Below the pieces are notes generated by a model, which was not told where the DNA came from, did not search any database, and worked only from the letters and a program-made list of their open reading frames with translations. Below, in pieces: positions 1 through 8,400 of a stretch of 10,703 bases of DNA; positions within the stretch are counted from its first letter, which is position 1; each line of letters opens with the position of its first letter. The position numbers and the translations under genes are program-made. The stretch is taken from contig DOMR01000098.1 in the NCBI GenBank assembly GCA_003509845.1, positions 2,619 to 13,321 on the forward strand. Direction: 5' to 3'. Source of the stretch: Chitinophagaceae bacterium (GTDB lineage Bacteria > Bacteroidota > Bacteroidia > Chitinophagales > Chitinophagaceae).

Positions 1-264
1 AATATAGGTGTCGCGTAATGCAATAATCCGCAAGCTATTTCCGGAAAGTGTTAGGTCACTGGATTCGGTTTTTGCTTGGATGGTTGAGAAAAGTTTTTCA
101 AGCCCTTTTTTGCTAAACAATTCCATGGTGACTTCAATACCTAAATCAGCTTGAACAGTAGCAATATTTTTTGTATTAAAAAACCCTTTCAAATACGCAG
201 TAGCCGGATACGGTGTATTTAATTGCGTAAAAGGAGGTGTTATTAATAATACAGGTGCTTCCAA
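1..264 (-). CDS. B12-binding-type radical SAM protein, N-terminal fragment
   Basis: The minus strand is open for 88 codons from a TTG at 264-262 to the window edge, so the C-terminal part lies outside. The start of the protein reads EAPVLLITPPFTQLNTPYPA, followed by a TAYLKGFF segment (about residues 23-30) and ADLGIEVTMELFS (about 40-52). As I recall it, this LLITPPFTQLNTPYPAT opening is typical of Bacteroidota radical SAM proteins with an N-terminal cobalamin-binding-like Rossmann domain. The CxxxCxxC iron-sulfur motif would lie further downstream and cannot be seen, so the assignment rests on the N-terminus alone. An in-frame TAA lies four codons upstream (276-274). Only ATT, ATT, GTT and TTG lie between it and the conserved sequence, so TTG is the best start and no ATG is available. 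The gene is divergent from the GH31 gene and is probably a housekeeping neighbour marking the edge of the PUL. The true substrate is unknown. Confidence 0.7.
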   Translation of the reverse strand, partial: MEAPVLLITPPFTQLNTPYPATAYLKGFFNTKNIATVQADLGIEVTMELFSKKGLEKLFSTIQAKTESSDLTLSGNSLRIIALRDTYI

Positions 265-430
265 AACAATAATTTATAGGTAAAATTAAGGATTCGGGGC
301 GGCAGTAATGCGATTTATCCGTATAAAGTTTTAACTAAATAAACGAATCAGCGGATGGAATATCTGATGCCTTTTTAAAAATTTATCTAATGCCAACAAT
401 TTCAATTTTGGAATATCCTCATTAAACAAC

Positions 431-462
431 TTGATCCTACTAGTAGAAAAAATATAACTTTT
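431..462 (+). promoter_or_regulatory. Possible Bacteroidota-type promoter for the GH31 gene
   Basis: TTG at 431-433 is followed after 21 bases by TAACTTTT at 455-462. This resembles the Bacteroidota consensus for the main sigma factor, a TTG-type -33 element about 19-21 bases before TAnnTTTG, with one mismatch in the last base. It lies about 45 bases upstream of the ATG at 507 and would give a short AT-rich leader without a Shine-Dalgarno sequence, which is normal in this phylum. In such AT-rich DNA a match of this quality can occur by chance. Confidence 0.3.
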
Positions 463-506
463 TGTAAAACATTATTTAACTTCCTTTAATAATCAATATC
501 GTTATA

Positions 507-2663
507 ATGAAAATTAAAAGCAACCTTTTATTATACAGCTGCCTATCTGTATTTTTTCAACTTTTGTTGATCACGGCAAATTCACAAACCCCCATACTTC
601 GTTGGGAGAAAATGGCCAATGGCGTTTGGAAAGCAAAAATAGGCAAGCCTGAAACCAACAACTTATTAAGTATCTCCGAATCAAAGCCTAAAACATCCGC
701 TATCAATGAAATGAGTGCTGTAGCATTTCCACTTAGCCCTAATGAAATAAAATTTGAAATTTTTGACGGTAAAACTTATTTAAGATTTCCACTAGAAAAA
801 GCGGAAAAAATATTTGGCTTAGGATTGAATTTTAAAACCGTGGAACAAAGAGGCCGAATACTTCGACTACATGAGGACCATTATGACGGCGTGGACAACG
901 GCAGATCACATGCACCCATCCCCTTTTATGTTTCCTCCAAAGGCTATGGTGTATTTATAAATTCAGCAAGGTATATTGACATATGGGTAGGCACTGGCGT
1001 TCGGGTGGATAGTAAAAATCCACCTGTAGTGCGTGACCGAAATACGGATCGCAAGTGGTCGGCTGCGCCCTATTCAGATAATGTAGAGGTGCTCATTCCG
1101 GCGGAGGGCGTTGAACTTTATGTATTTGGTGGTCCAAGTACACTTGATGCTGTAAGCCGATTTAATTTATACCAAGGAGGGGGTTGTTTACCACCCAAAT
1201 GGGGCTTGGGATTTTGGCATCGTACCCCTACTTTATTTAATGACCAACAACTGCTAGCCGAAGTGGAAGGTTTTACCAAACACCAATTCCCTTTGACGGT
1301 AATTGGTTTGGAACCAGGTTGGCAAAGTAAGGCCTACCCATGTACTTACGAATGGGATAGCACCCGATTCCCCGATCCCAAAGGGTTAATTAGCAATTTA
1401 AAAACTAAAGGGATTTACACCAATCTTTGGATCAACCCCTACCTATCGCCTGATGCGAAAATATTGCCAGCATTGAAACCATACACTGCATCGCACACGG
1501 TTTGGACAGGCTTTATTCCTGACTATTCCATGAAGCAAACCAATACCATTATTGGAAATCACTTTCAAAAAAATTTACTAAATATTGGGGTGAGTGGATT
1601 TAAAATGGATGAAAATGATGGATTTGATTTTTGGTTATGGCCAGATGTCACCAAGTTTCCTTCCAAAATTCCAGCAGAAGTGATGCGACAAACTTATGGC
1701 GTGATGATGCAGAAATTAAACACTAATTTATTTCGCGCAAACAATACGCGCACTTATGGTTTAGTTCGTGCTAGCAATGCAGGTGCAACAGCATTCCCAT
1801 TCGTCATATATAATGATTACTATAGTCATCGTGACTTTATAACCGCACTCATTAATAGTTCCTTTATAGGCACTTTATGGACCCCTGAAGTACGAAGTTC
1901 AGGTTCGGCTGAGGATTGGCTAAGACGTATGCAAACGGTTTGTTTTTCCCCTATGGCAATGTTAAATGCTTGGGCAGATGGCACCAAGCCTTGGACCTTT
2001 CCCGAAGTGGAAAAACAAGTAGCCGATGTCGCTAATTTAAGAATGCAATTAATCCCATACTTATATACTTGTTTTGCAGAATATGCATTTTATGGTCGCC
2101 CCCCATTTAGGGCAATGAACTTAGTAGATGGATTTGCGGCAATAAGTAAAGAAGAAAGCGCAAAATTGGACGCTGAGAAAAATCCTTATAAAATGGCTGC
2201 AAAAAAAGAAATTAAGGACCAATACATGGTAGGTGATCAATTATTAATTGCGCCCTTATTTACTGGAGAAACCAGCAGAAAAGTAATTTTACCTGCAGGA
2301 AAGTGGTACGATTTTTATACAGGTAAATTGGTGGGCGAAGGTGAAGTAATCACCGTTACCCCTGGATTAGACCATATCCCTGTATTTGTTCGTGATGGTG
2401 GTATTGTTCCAATGACCAATAGCAATACAGTAGCTGAAGGAAAATATGATTTAATCATTAAACATTATGGAGATAAAGAAGCAAGCTACCGTTTATATGA
2501 TGATGATGGTAAAACTTTTGACTACGAAAAAGGCGCTTACACTTGGAGAACAGTAAGTATAAAAAGAGATAAAAATGGCCAATTGGTTGGTGCCATTTCA
2601 GCAGGAGATAAAGGGAAGCCCAACAATATCGGCAAAGTAAGTTGGGAGTTTATAACAAAATAA
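507..2663 (+). CDS. Secreted GH31 family alpha-glycosidase
   Basis: This is a 718-residue retaining alpha-glycosidase of family GH31. Residues 1-26 form a signal peptide (hydrophobic LLLYSCLSVFFQLLLI, likely cleavage ANS/QT), so it is exported, probably to the periplasm. An N-terminal beta-sandwich of the galactose-mutarotase-like type covers about 30-225 (KIFGLGLNF, GYGVFINSARYIDIW). The TIM barrel begins at PPKWGLGFW (229-237) and runs to about 540. C-terminal beta domains follow, with MVGDQLLIAPLF at about 574-585 and a DUF5110-like end (HYGDKEASYRLYDDDGKTF at 653-671). The likely nucleophile is D368 in GFKMDEND and the likely acid/base is D437 in VIYNDYYSH, assigned by position and not proven. 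The usual GH31 WxDMNE signature is absent, and GLEPGW (267-272) replaces the usual aspartate-containing barrel strand. It therefore belongs to a divergent branch, and specificity (glucose, xylose, galactose or other) cannot be read. It is convergent with the sus operon and ends before a shared terminator. Its length is normal for the family. Confidence 0.9.
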   Translation: MKIKSNLLLYSCLSVFFQLLLITANSQTPILRWEKMANGVWKAKIGKPETNNLLSISESKPKTSAINEMSAVAFPLSPNEIKFEIFDGKTYLRFPLEKAEKIFGLGLNFKTVEQRGRILRLHEDHYDGVDNGRSHAPIPFYVSSKGYGVFINSARYIDIWVGTGVRVDSKNPPVVRDRNTDRKWSAAPYSDNVEVLIPAEGVELYVFGGPSTLDAVSRFNLYQGGGCLPPKWGLGFWHRTPTLFNDQQLLAEVEGFTKHQFPLTVIGLEPGWQSKAYPCTYEWDSTRFPDPKGLISNLKTKGIYTNLWINPYLSPDAKILPALKPYTASHTVWTGFIPDYSMKQTNTIIGNHFQKNLLNIGVSGFKMDENDGFDFWLWPDVTKFPSKIPAEVMRQTYGVMMQKLNTNLFRANNTRTYGLVRASNAGATAFPFVIYNDYYSHRDFITALINSSFIGTLWTPEVRSSGSAEDWLRRMQTVCFSPMAMLNAWADGTKPWTFPEVEKQVADVANLRMQLIPYLYTCFAEYAFYGRPPFRAMNLVDGFAAISKEESAKLDAEKNPYKMAAKKEIKDQYMVGDQLLIAPLFTGETSRKVILPAGKWYDFYTGKLVGEGEVITVTPGLDHIPVFVRDGGIVPMTNSNTVAEGKYDLIIKHYGDKEASYRLYDDDGKTFDYEKGAYTWRTVSIKRDKNGQLVGAISAGDKGKPNNIGKVSWEFITK

Positions 2664-2710
2664 AAGTTGCTGGACTCAACGTCCGATTTTGTGTCTGTGT
2701 CTTCCTAAAT

Positions 2711-2744
2711 AAAAAAGCCTTTCCGAAATCGGAAAGGCTTTTTT
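2711..2744. terminator. Bidirectional intrinsic terminator between convergent genes
   Basis: The arms AAAAAAGCCTTTCC (2711-2724) and GGAAAGGCTTTTTT (2731-2744) are perfectly complementary over 14 bases. A further G-C pair (2725 with 2730) leaves a four-base AAAT loop. A stretch of T follows the GC-rich core on either strand, so it should end the GH31 transcript from the left and the susC-susD-lipoprotein transcript from the right. It lies 47 bases after the GH31 stop codon and 28 bases after the lipoprotein stop codon. Confidence 0.92.
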
Positions 2745-2772
2745 AATATCGAACACGCTTAAGTAGCGTATA

Positions 2773-3660
2773 CTATTTTTTCTTTAATACTAAATTGTAA
2801 GTACCAAAACCACCTTGATCCACTGTATAAGCAATGGCAAGTGTAATTGTTTTACTACATGGTGCAACAACGCTTGTAGCACTTGCTGAAACTGCCATAT
2901 TCGGGTTAGTATAAGCTAACTGCCAAGTAAACGCATTTCCTACTTTTTGTTTCGCAATAGTCGCTTGGTTATTCAATGTGTTAATACTTACAATAATTGG
3001 TAAAGGACTTGTTACATAAGGGTTAATAAAGGAGAATGAGTTGTTGCTAATTTTAGTGAACTTAACAACTTCACCTGGGCTGAAATCGCCAAATCCATCA
3101 GAAACTACCAAAAAGTCACCTTCATAAATAGCTGGATCGTAAGCACAAATAGCTGCAAAACGAGCAAAATCACTATATAAAGGGAATGCTATAATACCAG
3201 GACCATTACCTAATCCTGTTGCTGGGAATGCTTCAAATTTATTTACACCAACATATAAGTCAGGTGCAAAGTCATAGGTATCGCCCAATGCAACAGCAAC
3301 ACCAAATAAGGCTGCAATGTCAGCAGATGTAACTGTTAATGAATATGGAAGTGTTGTCACATCTTTTTTCATCACTTTTACATTGGCATTAGAACCATTT
3401 TTTCTTACTACGATGTCCACTTTGTCTGGAGGAGTAGCTCCAGGAAAGTAAAGACTAACTTTAAATTTACCTGAGAACCCCGCAAGGTTCAACAAATCAA
3501 TCGCTTGTGATCCAGTTGACTCAATGCTAGTTGATACCACTGGTACATCTTTGATGACAACACTTGACCTAACTCCTCCGTCATCCTTCTTACAACCAGC
3601 GAAGGCGATCATAAGACCTAAGGTTAAGGCCGCAAATATGTTTATTTTTCTATTTTTCAT
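2773..3660 (-). CDS. Predicted surface lipoprotein in the SusE/F position
   Basis: This 295-residue protein is of unknown fold and sits last in the susC-susD operon, 44 bases after susD and just before the terminator. Residues 1-22 form a lipoprotein signal peptide with the lipobox FAGC, giving an acylated C23. The mature start is CKKDDGG. A lysine followed by two acidic residues right after the cysteine resembles the lipoprotein export signal described in Bacteroidota, so it is probably displayed on the outer face of the outer membrane. The rest is rich in beta-forming sequence. Residues 60-145 (FSGKFKVSLYFPG, VDIVVRKNG, YSLTVTSADIAALFG) look like one beta-sandwich domain. Residues 170-295 (ICAYDPAIYEGDFLVVSDGF, then VVKFTKISNNSFSF) look like a second. 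C172 and C268 might form a disulfide. Proteins in this operon position usually bind glycan, like SusE and SusF, but I see no recognizable carbohydrate-binding module, so the role is inferred from context only. Confidence 0.8.
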   Translation of the reverse strand: MKNRKINIFAALTLGLMIAFAGCKKDDGGVRSSVVIKDVPVVSTSIESTGSQAIDLLNLAGFSGKFKVSLYFPGATPPDKVDIVVRKNGSNANVKVMKKDVTTLPYSLTVTSADIAALFGVAVALGDTYDFAPDLYVGVNKFEAFPATGLGNGPGIIAFPLYSDFARFAAICAYDPAIYEGDFLVVSDGFGDFSPGEVVKFTKISNNSFSFINPYVTSPLPIIVSINTLNNQATIAKQKVGNAFTWQLAYTNPNMAVSASATSVVAPCSKTITLAIAYTVDQGGFGTYNLVLKKK

Positions 3661-3704
3661 AATCTATTAATTTTATTTTAATATATCAAACGAGTATATA
3701 ATTA

Positions 3705-5378
3705 TTATCCAGCTGGTTGCCAAAATACACGATAAGATTCTGGTACTTTTTGTGGTGGTGAACTAGAATTTAATTGTAACTCATTTGTACTAAATGGTAA
3801 TGACCAAGGGTATGCTCTATCGTTAGCTACAGGAACTGTTTTTGGTTCCGGAGTGGTTACACTTGTAACAGTACCAATAGGTGCTGGTGAAAATAATACA
3901 GGGAACCTAGTTCTTCTGTAATCAGTCCAGTTGTCAACAGGATTTTCAATTCTGTTGATCCATTTTTGAGTCATAATAAATTCCAATCTTTTTGAAGCTG
4001 TTGATGCTTTATCATAAGCGTCAAGTACAGCAGTTTTATATGTTGTAGTCGCAGCTAAAGTTGCAATAGCAGGAACCACTTGTGGCGCACCTGCAGAAGC
4101 TGGCTTAATAAAGTTGATGATAATATGATCCATTTGTGAGAATGATGCATTTAGTGCGTTACTAAATGCTGTTTTTTCATTTCCAGTTACAACACCCGCA
4201 TTGATTAATTCTGCTTCAAGATATAATCTGTCAGCATAAGTAATAAACTGATGAGGAAGTGCTCCAGTTCCAGCATTAATCGCTCCTAATTGTGTAATAG
4301 TTCTTGCACCACCATCTTCATATCTACCACCTGCAGGGTATAAACCTAACAAGGAGTAAGTTGCACTGTTTGATCCATCACGACAAGGACCATTTGAACC
4401 AAATAAAATAGTGATAAAACCACCATCACGATAATCTGGACAGTTTTCAGGTGTACCTGTTGCTGATTTTTGATTATAGATATAGTAAGGAATTCTTGGA
4501 TCAGAAATATTAGTAAAAATATTTGGATTTCTACCTTTCATGATCTCATATAACCAAGGGCTAAATAACTGAGAACCACGTTGTGTAGCATTATAATCAC
4601 CATAAGCAGGGTGTCTGTCATCTGTAGTACCAAAAGGTCCAAAAGGTAGCATAAAACTTTCCGCTTGTGAATTGATCAAAGTAGTAGGAGATGCTAATAA
4701 AGCAGTTACTTGTGCTTTTACATCTTGTACCAATCTAACTTGCGTATACAACTTTAATTTAAGTGTATTCGCTGCTTTAATCCAGTTAGCAGTGTTTCCT
4801 TTATAAATGTAATCGTCATTCCCTGGCTTTGAAGCATTTGGTGCTTTGTTGTTGATATCAGCAACACCTTCGTCAATCAATTTAATTAATTGCGGATAGA
4901 TGTCAACTCCTTTATCAAACTTAGGTTGTTTAACACCTTGGTCAAATTTATTAGATTCAGTAAAAGGACAATCCCCATAAACGTCTACTAAAATACTGAA
5001 TGAATAAGCTTTCAAAATTTTAGCTACACCCGCATAAGTAAAACGCGTTTCCGCAGTTCCTTGCTTAATGATCACATCCAAATCCTTGATAGCGCCATAT
5101 AAGCCTTCCCATCCAGCAGAACCTGCACCATATCTGTCAGCACCCACACGACCTGTTGTTTGGTGTGTATACACTGAGGCGATGCTTCCAAGTCCTGTAC
5201 CTAATGCTACGTTACGAGCAATTGCCAACTCGGCATTACTTAACAATAACGATACAGGTACTGCAGTTGGACTGTTTAGGTTTTTATTTACGTCAAGGAA
5301 TTTTTGACAGCTTGGTAAAACAAGCGCAAACATTACCAATACGGTAAAAGTTTTTATATAATATATTTTCTTTCTCAT
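3705..5378 (-). CDS. susD: SusD/RagB-family glycan-binding outer-membrane lipoprotein
   Basis: This 557-residue surface lipoprotein would form the lid over the SusC channel and capture oligosaccharides. The signal peptide (residues 1-23) ends in the lipobox LPSC, with acylated C24, followed by QKFLDVN, a common SusD mature start. Characteristic segments are ILKAYSFSILVDVYGDCPFT (121-140), part of the helical TPR-like scaffold, and QKWINRIENPVDNWTDYRRT (471-490) near the C-terminus. The opening NKNLNSPTAVPVSLLLSNAE and the QKWI...DYRRT end fit the SusD_like-2 (PF12771) branch rather than the classic starch SusD. The gene follows susC after 23 bases, so the two are surely co-transcribed and the proteins form a cognate pair. 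The ligand cannot be deduced. The symbol is a family label, not a claim that the substrate is starch. Confidence 0.95.
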   Translation of the reverse strand: MRKKIYYIKTFTVLVMFALVLPSCQKFLDVNKNLNSPTAVPVSLLLSNAELAIARNVALGTGLGSIASVYTHQTTGRVGADRYGAGSAGWEGLYGAIKDLDVIIKQGTAETRFTYAGVAKILKAYSFSILVDVYGDCPFTESNKFDQGVKQPKFDKGVDIYPQLIKLIDEGVADINNKAPNASKPGNDDYIYKGNTANWIKAANTLKLKLYTQVRLVQDVKAQVTALLASPTTLINSQAESFMLPFGPFGTTDDRHPAYGDYNATQRGSQLFSPWLYEIMKGRNPNIFTNISDPRIPYYIYNQKSATGTPENCPDYRDGGFITILFGSNGPCRDGSNSATYSLLGLYPAGGRYEDGGARTITQLGAINAGTGALPHQFITYADRLYLEAELINAGVVTGNEKTAFSNALNASFSQMDHIIINFIKPASAGAPQVVPAIATLAATTTYKTAVLDAYDKASTASKRLEFIMTQKWINRIENPVDNWTDYRRTRFPVLFSPAPIGTVTSVTTPEPKTVPVANDRAYPWSLPFSTNELQLNSSSPPQKVPESYRVFWQPAG

Positions 5379-5401
5379 AGTTGAAAATTTAAGTATGATG
5401 A

Positions 5402-8400
5402 TTAGAAAGTTATGTTTAAGTTAAGACCGAATCTTTTAGTACTTGGAGCACCACCAGTTTCTACACCTTGCGCTGTACCAGAAACTACTGAGTTGATATC
5501 TGGATCAAAGTGAGTGTATTTAGGGACATTAGGTGCTAAGTACCAAAGGTTACGACCACTAAATGAAAGTGTTGCAGCAGATAGTTTTAATTTCTTTATT
5601 AAACTAGGAGACACGTTATATGCTAATACAATCTCTCTTAATCTGTATACAGTGCCATCAAATACGGAGTATTCAAACGCACCATTTGTTGCGAAAGTTG
5701 CACCGGTTCCAGCTGGTGAGAAATACAAGTCATTGGTTGTTAATCTTGTTTGGTTAGGTACCATTTGACCATTCACCAATAAAGGAACATAATGGTTTAA
5801 ACCATCTTTACCAGGTACTGGAGTTGCACTACCATAAACCCCTTCAACAACTCTATTTTTTTCTCTGTCCTCATTATCCTTAGTAACACCGCGACCTAAC
5901 ATACTGTTGATGGTTTCAGTGTAGAAATCACCTCCTTTGGTCATATCCCAAAGCACACTTAATTCAAACGCTTTGTATGCAAATCTGTTAGTAATACCTA
6001 TTTTATAATCCGCATTTGGATCACCCACCATTTGTGGATTTGGATCAACAAATGGAGCACCATTAGAAGGGTTGATGATTAATCGACCATCATCAGTACG
6101 CGCTGAACGACTACCTCTTAAATAACCATAAGGGAAACCAGGTTCAATCCAGTTGTAACCACCAATGATATCTCTTGTTAAACCAGGTACTAATTTTTCA
6201 ACAGTATTTTTGTTTTTAGTAAGAATTCCTCTTACATTCCATTGGAAATCTGTTTTGTCAACAATTTTTAAATCAACAGCCGCTTCCCAACCTGTATTAC
6301 GCACCTCACCTAAGTTGGTATAGAATGAACTAAAACCAGTTGTTTGAGGTAAACCAATTGCATAAATCAAATTAGTAGATTTTTTATCATACCAAGTCAA
6401 TTCAGTCATTACACGACCACCAAAGAAACGCATTTCAGAACCAAGTTCTAATTCCTGTGTAAACTCAGGTGTCAAATCTGGGTCGTAGTTGGAATTACCT
6501 CTAGATGCCAAAGATTGACCTTGGAAACCTGCAGAGTTTAATCCAAAGATAGCCTCACCATTTCCAGGTGCAGCATCATTACCCACTCTTGCAAAACCTG
6601 CACGTAATTTACCATAATCAATAATACCTTTCTTCACCTTAAACGCATCTGTCCAAATTAATGAAGTAGATACCCCTGGGTAAAAATATTGCGCATTTTT
6701 ATAAGGAAGTGTTGAAGTTAAATCTGTTCTTCCAGTAAAGTTGATGAAAGCGAAACGTCTATAATCCAATGACGCCTCACCGAAGAAACCAACCAATCTT
6801 CTTTTTGATCTGCTATCACCACTAAAACGTTGCGTTGAAGTATTCGTAAGATTAAATAAACCTGGAATTACAAAGTTCACACCTTGTACTTGTTGTGCTC
6901 TTGACATTCTCTGGTTGATATCATTACCTAATTTCATATCTAAACTCCAATCATCGTTAATTTTTGGCGTATAAATCGCTACTAAAGTAGATTGTAATTC
7001 TTGTTGTCTGTTCACTACCTCGGTAATGTTACCTAATAGATTATCTGTTCCTCCATATGAAGATTTATTAATGATTTGATCCCTGTATAGCGCGTAACTG
7101 TTCACACCCGCGTTATAATCTATTCTGAATTTACTATTGAATTTGTAAGAAGCTCTTAAAGTTGCTACCAAACGATCATCAATTGAAGTGATGGTGTTAT
7201 TATAAGCACCCCAAATTGGGTTCGTATATTGTCCGTCATTGAAACCAATTTGTGCACCAGCTCTGTTTTGAGTAGGGAAGCCTGCGATATCCCAGTTTCT
7301 AGCCTGAGTAAAGGTACGACCCCACCCAGTAATGAAACTTTGCGCAGCTCCTATAAATCCACCTAATTGTTCTGCCCTAGCATAGGATAAGCTAGACCCG
7401 ATGGTTAATTTTCCAATACTTGTTTGACCACCGACACTGATATTATTTTTCTTGTAACTCGTATTTGTGATATAACCTTTTTGGTCAACACGAGAAATAG
7501 TTACGTTAAATAATGTATTTCCTTCACCACCGCTTAAACCTACTGAATTCTCAAATAAGTTTCCTGTATTAAATAAATCAGAAACGTTATTAGGATATGC
7601 TTTGTAAGCAGCCATACCATTTGGAAATAATTCAGGATAAGAACTAGACATAGTCGCCCAAGTGGTTGCTGGAATTGAATCCACCCCTGAAAGTGATCTA
7701 CGAAGCACATTACCTGATCCATCATAAATATTACCAGATCCAAATTTACCACCCCAAGAACCATTTGCTCCTTGTACTCTAAAATTGGCACCCGCACCGT
7801 AAGTATTTTGAAACTCAGGTAAAGCAGCAATAGTCTCTTGGCTATAACCTGCTCTATAAGTAACGTTTAAAGATTTTTTTCCTTTTCTAGGCGCACCGGA
7901 TTTAGTTGTAATCAATAAAACTCCGTTTGCCGCTCTTGATCCATATAAGGAAGCAGCTGCAGCACCTTTTAAGATATTGATTGATTCAATATCATTCGGG
8001 TCAATATCACCAAAACCAGAGCCATAAGCACCACCACCACTAAAAGGGCTTGAAGTATTTATCACTGGATTACTATAAGGGATACCATCCACAACGATCA
8101 AAGGCTCACCACCATTAAAAGAGGAAACCCCTCTAATTTGGATACGGCTAGCCGCACCTGGAGCACCTTGTCCTGATCTGATATCAACACCGGGTACTTT
8201 ACCAGCAAGACCTTTCAAGATGTCTGGTTCAGATTTTTGTAAAACTGTTGTAGGATCCACTTTCGATACCGCATATCCTAATGCTTTATCAGAACGTCTA
8301 ATACCCATCGCTGTTACCACTACTTCAGATAAATCAGATCCTGTAGAAGTAAGTGTAACGTTAATTACATTACTCGCTCCGACAGTAATTTCCCTTGTGC

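Noticed and set aside
2672..2684. Small hairpin GGAC-TCAAC-GTCC right after the GH31 stop codon
   Set aside because: Four base pairs with only a short following T-run is too weak beside the 15-base-pair terminator that follows.
5068..5347. Two overlapping plus-strand open frames of 63-79 codons opposite the susD start
   Set aside because: They lie wholly antisense to the strongly supported susD N-terminus, have no recognizable domains and look like shadow frames.
5514..5768. 84-codon plus-strand open frame opposite the susC C-terminus
   Set aside because: It is antisense to conserved barrel sequence of susC with no protein features of its own.
7540..7830. 96-codon minus-strand frame inside susC in another frame
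   Set aside because: It overlaps intact susC coding sequence and its composition is that of an out-of-frame translation.
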